DNA of 64,000 nucleotides, taken from Mycosarcoma maydis (Eukaryota > Basidiomycota > Ustilaginomycetes > Ustilaginales). The stretch is from positions 1,054,001 through 1,118,000 of the forward strand of contig NC_026480.1 in NCBI RefSeq assembly GCF_000328475.2, in the 5' to 3' direction. The notes under the pieces were generated by a model. The model made no database searches, had not been told where the DNA came from, and worked only from the letters and a program-made list of their open reading frames with translations. The translations under genes and the position numbers were made by a program. Shown here one piece after another: positions 61,101 to 64,000 of the stretch (within the stretch, counting starts at the first letter, position 1; the number at the start of each line of letters is the position of its first letter).

Positions 61101-61628
61101 GCTGCCAGCATCAGCATGGGCGTTCGACGAGCCACTGAAAGCGAGCCCCGATGACGCCAGAGCAAGTCGGCCCTCGAGATCCTTTACCTTCTGCTGTAAC
61201 TCGTACACGAGGCCGCGGGAAACGTTGGGCGCCTTGTCGCGACCAAAGCACTCACGGCCTGACTTCTGACAGGGCGTACAAGCCGGTAGCAGCGCATCGC
61301 ATTTGACTTTGCGAGTTCTGCATGCTTCGCATGCCGGCAGACGAGTCTCGCGTTGTTTGTCTTTGCTCTTGTCGCTCTCCTTGAGCACCTTTGCTTCGCT
61401 GTCAGGCTTTCGATCGTGGTCAGCTTGGCGACTCGTTGTGCTGCTTGGTGAGCATCCAGAGGTTTCAGGAGCACAAGAAGCGCTTCCTTGCTTTCCGCTG
61501 CTTCTACCTATGGCTGCTGCTTTCGCTGGTGTTGCTTGCATGTTGAAATCATCTGACTTGGACGCAGACGACGAGTAAACGTCAGCCTGTCCCGAAAGCG
61601 TTGTTGCAGCATGCACTTCTGCTGGCAT
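58137..61628 (-). CDS. Zn2Cys6 transcription factor with fungal-specific regulatory domain
   Basis: 1163 residues from the first ATG at 61628. The binuclear zinc cluster spans residues 100-127 with the spacing C-x2-C-x6-C-x6-C-x2-C-x6-C (CEAC, RTRKVKC, LPACTPCQ, GRECFG). A linker and short coiled coil follow (VYELQQKVKDLEGRLA), then a long Ser-rich disordered stretch. The fungal_trans middle homology region is around residues 420-720, with MRRRLFWTTYCLDRSLAVAL and ARPPGLSD as hallmark. The C-terminal ~300 residues are disordered and Ala/Ser/Thr-rich, a possible activation region. Target genes are unknown. The frame is open to 61784 but only via GTG, and a small 5' exon cannot be excluded. Convergent with SPC1, 133 bp between stops. 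Confidence 0.9.
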   Translation of the reverse strand: MPAEVHAATTLSGQADVYSSSASKSDDFNMQATPAKAAAIGRSSGKQGSASCAPETSGCSPSSTTSRQADHDRKPDSEAKVLKESDKSKDKQRETRLPACEACRTRKVKCDALLPACTPCQKSGRECFGRDKAPNVSRGLVYELQQKVKDLEGRLALASSGLAFSGSSNAHADAGSDHASASGSRSSRFENPPAKRPRRGRNGRPSLNNDTQSDESDEGSTSSSSSAAATTASDSTSSSPNPTDPSPNDFIQQTSTILESLSSDLAGSAHRHAQQTSDKSSTQMLDNDEACVLAALTRHHKDRTKSPHRLKRRSSSNASKYRDEASSYFSASSSRLKDASTSHHLKSRSRPGRMGTISTYERTFFDRLIARYLTYMNTSLSVINEVRMWEIAAMVYQDDERSRMGALSMGSHNSMAPPPLPPSPAIDRMTLSRHRYVVLMSLAIALASLGRSHNFSPELRRLGHQYWAEAQALYPVVFRINDLGKLRASLLQLQYALLVPTSGSVWELSGAAMRLVTELNLQVDREYDTAANAPFTQETIDMRRRLFWTTYCLDRSLAVALARPPGLSDAWIHVQLPSLVSDAELVRSHSEASDSIQSGQARTDAQKDIFRAHINLRRIQSEILCRLHSVNPRDYSLDNDGVHACQSPRDRPSLALVMEVGPPTPNVEWQTRMMDKLVEWRSEYDRIRFATPCVEKRQLNEGVSSTASPFITRDWIDLNHNLTISLLFRPSPNNPRPDSFGLQQAFMASGRAMKIYKSMHRSCTINFPWLATHHLFISGLTHLNALEKLTRTGVASPSPVVEVVFNVQSCASTLEALTTRDGGYGTRIRDTFDAAASAVLRSVLEPTGAGKSADTTAGSELASSVEDLMRGSAASSMARHVHATLGETRRASSHQEALLHVAQQQHHPTWLSDSTWNSINALEAAPPPGSTIFVAAPPRTARFGTPGHSLVPTLSERTTQTTRMQGAVTNSTLGALEPGVAHTSPRAFGIHAPYASGLSTSIPFGNSDALHVDSGATSLVADTKSKDNATLCTVETGSADRTSTSTFGFHNWLLQPYEGGADVGEINVAPGVTSTAFGTAENALAFTSSASSYAGVLPFSSVYPDTDAVAGQQPRPTTGDAEKMTHTEALAWLDILSMMPPTAAPAAAGAKASPSAGTRRAKR

Positions 61629-62080
61629 CGGATCTAGGATTCCACCGCGCCGACCATCACCACCGACAGTAGAGGCACACTGCGTCTGCGATAAGGGCTG
61701 TGCAAGATCGAGTCGAGTCGAGCGGGACGCGACGATGGAGGTGCGAAGGGAAACATCCACTTGCGTTAAGGGTCCTTGCTTCACTCTGCTTCTCTGCCCA
61801 CACTTAGCTATGTTCGTGATTGACTCGGAAACTTTTCCAGTCTCCTAGCCGGCGTCCCAGAGAAAAATCCAGCTAACCATGTGACTCTTCCGCAAAATCT
61901 TCCCGATACAGTCTGGATCAGTGAGCATGAATCAACTTTTCATGAAATGCACAGATTCACTCGTGTAATTGTCAAGCACCTCGCTCAATCGTCAATCGTG
62001 AATCGTGAGGCCTATCAGCGTCTATCATGCCTACAGGCCAACACAAGAAAAGAACAAGATCCAACGCCTCTGTGTGGAGC
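61629..62080. other. Promoter region of the Zn2Cys6 factor
   Basis: No gene. Heptamers near 61815, 61996 and 62003. The open frame continuing to 61784 is read-through of the transcription factor frame. Confidence 0.5.
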
Positions 62081-63865
62081 TCAATCACTGTCCTCTAGCT
62101 CTTCCTCTTCCTGACGTGGCCCACCCAGTCCATACGCTTTGCGAACCTGCCTCGTTCCTGCACCCGCTGTGCTCTGAGCTGCAGTGGAGGCTCGGGAGCT
62201 TCGCCTCTTCTCCACGACAGTCGGCGGAACTAAGCAAGATGCATCCGGGACTTCGGCTAGACTCAGGTCGAGCTCAGCTGCAAAGTCCTGCAGATCATCG
62301 TCGTCGTCTTCTTCTTCTCCTTCTTCCGCTTCATCGTCTTTGCTTGATGCTTTGGATGCCGGCGCCGGCGCTGCGGCTATCTCGAATGCGAGAGGTGATT
62401 TGGACGGGTCGACAGGGCTGTCTACGTCCAGACTTGGTGACGCTGTAGGTGTGATGCCGACTCCTGTCAGGTGCAAGCCCAGACCGATGGACGCCGAGTT
62501 GGACGCGTGTCCGGCATCAGTAGGACTCGAACGCCCTGTCGACGGCGAGATGGACCGTTTGAAAGCTTCCGATCGTGACGACGACGGGTAGCCAGGCGTG
62601 TTGTCTAATTCAGGGCTGTGTGCCTTCGGCGTGCTTATCTTCATTCGCATTTCTCCGCGCTTGAGTCTAGAGACTGGAGAGAGGGATCGGTTCGATGTTG
62701 ACTTTGCCACCTTGATGGTAGAATCCTCACTTGAACGCGCCTGTTGTTCCGCCTCATTGGCGTCTTGCATCTCGACTTCGAGTTCGCGTTGCAACTCGCG
62801 CTCCAACTCCAGCGCCAGTTCATCGTCGTCCCCGTCTGCACTCTTAGCTGCGTCTGTTTTGACTGTGGAGGACAGCCCTTCTGCCGCGGAATGGTCATGA
62901 GGAGAGGATTGCGCATCGCCTTGAGCCTGACTGGAACGACGCCGACTTCGACGCAGCCCGGCGGCAGGCTCATCGCTCACGCCGAGATCCTTGATGGCCG
63001 AGGCTGGCAGCTTGACCTTCTTGCTTTCTTCCTTGTTACGCACTTCGGTCTCCTGTGACGTATGGCTGCGCTTTGACCTGTTCGCCGACGCCTTTGAGGT
63101 CTCCGCAGGCGACTCGGAGTGATCGTCGAATTCCTCCATCTCCACTGCCAAGCTGAAACGGGAAGACCGTCGCACCGGCGCCACAATGGGACTTGCCTTA
63201 CTCCGCAACTTCAGCTCTCCTGGTTTCCTACCGTTGGAAAGAGTCGGCGTTGCCTCGACTGAGTGACTATTGGAATCCGGATTATGGGTGCTAGCTGTTC
63301 GACCTGTCCCCTCTTGCCATTCAGCAGCTGGACGTATATCTGAGCCACCAGAGATCGAGCGCTTGCTTGGTTTCACCGCATCACTCTTCCACACGTCCTG
63401 ACCGTTTGTGCTGAGAGTTGTCTTTGATCGTTCGTACTTGAGCGAAAAGGTGGAAGCGATACGGTCCATACGGTAGATCCTAGCTGTTTCGTCCCATACT
63501 AGAACAAGGTCGTATGCTTTGGCAAGAGTTTGTGGCCCAGTGAAAACATGTGCATGCTTCTTCTTTGATGCACTGATGTTATCTGTTGTAGAGCTGGAGC
63601 CAGATTCGCCTACCATTTCTGTCGACTCAAGCTCCAGTTGCCAGTCAGCATTGACGTTGCGGCTTGGACCAGGCTGGAACAGGGCTCCCCTTTTGCAGTC
63701 GATGGTAGAATCTGGCTTGAAGTTGAAGTTCAAGGCCACATAGCTAGGAAGAGATGAGCGGGCACTTGCGTCGCCAGGTCCAGAGTGTGAAGCTGCTCCG
63801 AGAGAAGCAGAAACAGATGGTTCCAGCGCAACTGGGTAGAAGCGGCGGCCTGTATCTCTGCTCAT
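62081..63865 (-). CDS. EAF-type RNA polymerase II elongation factor (ELL-associated factor)
   Basis: 594 residues. The N-terminal EAF domain spans about residues 10-160: YVALNFNFKPDST, then HVFTGPQTLAKAYDLVLVWD and ARIYRMDRIASTFSLKYERS, which is the conserved EAF_N pattern (F-x-G ... VL-x-x-D ... LE-R-x-x). The rest is disordered, with acidic stretches (EEGEEEDDDDDLQ) near residue 540 and many Ser/Arg-rich segments (RRSRRRSS). EAF partners with ELL to stimulate Pol II elongation; fission yeast Eaf1-Ell1 is the model. Start 63865 (ATG-AGC-AGA) is the first ATG; upstream codons are TTG/GTA. The C-terminus YGLGGPRQEEEELEDSD is acidic. A 5' exon outside the window is possible. Confidence 0.8.
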   Translation of the reverse strand: MSRDTGRRFYPVALEPSVSASLGAASHSGPGDASARSSLPSYVALNFNFKPDSTIDCKRGALFQPGPSRNVNADWQLELESTEMVGESGSSSTTDNISASKKKHAHVFTGPQTLAKAYDLVLVWDETARIYRMDRIASTFSLKYERSKTTLSTNGQDVWKSDAVKPSKRSISGGSDIRPAAEWQEGTGRTASTHNPDSNSHSVEATPTLSNGRKPGELKLRSKASPIVAPVRRSSRFSLAVEMEEFDDHSESPAETSKASANRSKRSHTSQETEVRNKEESKKVKLPASAIKDLGVSDEPAAGLRRSRRRSSQAQGDAQSSPHDHSAAEGLSSTVKTDAAKSADGDDDELALELERELQRELEVEMQDANEAEQQARSSEDSTIKVAKSTSNRSLSPVSRLKRGEMRMKISTPKAHSPELDNTPGYPSSSRSEAFKRSISPSTGRSSPTDAGHASNSASIGLGLHLTGVGITPTASPSLDVDSPVDPSKSPLAFEIAAAPAPASKASSKDDEAEEGEEEDDDDDLQDFAAELDLSLAEVPDASCLVPPTVVEKRRSSRASTAAQSTAGAGTRQVRKAYGLGGPRQEEEELEDSD

Positions 63866-64000
63866 CGCTACCAAGACAGGATGTACAAGTGATGAGGCAC
63901 GATAGTGATCTGCTACCGTTATTGCTGATGGTAGTGTTCAAAGAGAGAGGAGCAAAGTATTGAGTTGGACTTGGTCTCGTTTCATCGTTTCAGGGTCCAA

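Noticed and set aside
1..64000. Stop-codon readthrough giving hidden PTS1 (TGA CTA context)
   Set aside because: I checked the stop context of each annotated gene and found no TGA CTA.
1..64000. tRNA or 5S rRNA genes
   Set aside because: Box-B-like GGTTCGA strings occur only inside protein genes and without a matching box A or cloverleaf.

Overview
The window is nuclear DNA of a basidiomycete fungus, most likely a smut (Ustilaginales; Ustilago maydis or a close relative). This is judged from gene content, the short and rare introns (79-162 bp, absent from most genes), the compact layout on both strands, and the U. maydis-like intergenic texture; I could not confirm the species by a search. 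There are 28 protein-coding genes or gene parts. I saw no tRNA, rRNA, CRISPR array or intact transposon. One assembly gap of 100 N lies at 10782-10881.

Layout. 0-10 kb: end of an aminotransferase, a Frag1/DRAM/Sfk1 membrane protein, an Asteroid (XPG-like) nuclease-fold protein, a LACTB2-type metallo-beta-lactamase and an Erv2-type sulfhydryl oxidase. 10-19 kb: four minus-strand genes (secreted GH128 glycosidase broken by the gap, aldose 1-epimerase, CIA30 complex I assembly factor with one intron, and a membrane-anchored histidine-acid-phosphatase relative lacking its HD motif). 19-27.5 kb: acetyl-CoA transporter, OMA1 protease, carbonyl reductase-like SDR, TRM7 tRNA methyltransferase divergent from an Fyv7-like rRNA-processing protein, and an N-terminal protein methyltransferase. 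28-36 kb: a glycine-rich-domain (DUF1399) protein with a Gly/Cys tail on a second exon, a secreted protein with a possible double-psi beta-barrel pattern, and a GT15 mannosyltransferase with an in-frame stop-free intron. 36-45 kb: an SDR whose first exon encodes a textbook PTS2 peroxisomal signal, a four-exon methionine aminopeptidase, an ABHD11-like hydrolase, a secreted Cys-containing protein, D-glycerate 3-kinase and a METTL26-like methyltransferase. 47-64 kb: a 1653-residue disordered protein rich in basophilic-kinase motifs, a second and apparently intact histidine acid phosphatase, signal peptidase subunit SPC1 with an aberrant last splice site, a Zn2Cys6 transcription factor and an EAF-type elongation factor.

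The genes are mostly unrelated housekeeping functions and do not form an obvious pathway cluster. Loose themes are mitochondrial quality control (OMA1, CIA30, ABHD11), RNA and protein maturation (TRM7, Fyv7, MAP1, NTM1, SPC1), the secretory pathway (Erv2, GT15, acetyl-CoA transporter, SPC1) and secreted proteins that may act in the host interface.

The most striking non-genic signal is the hexamer TCGTGA and its reverse complement. It occurs dozens of times in nearly every long intergenic region, often in tandem with a 7-bp period, and is almost absent from coding sequence.
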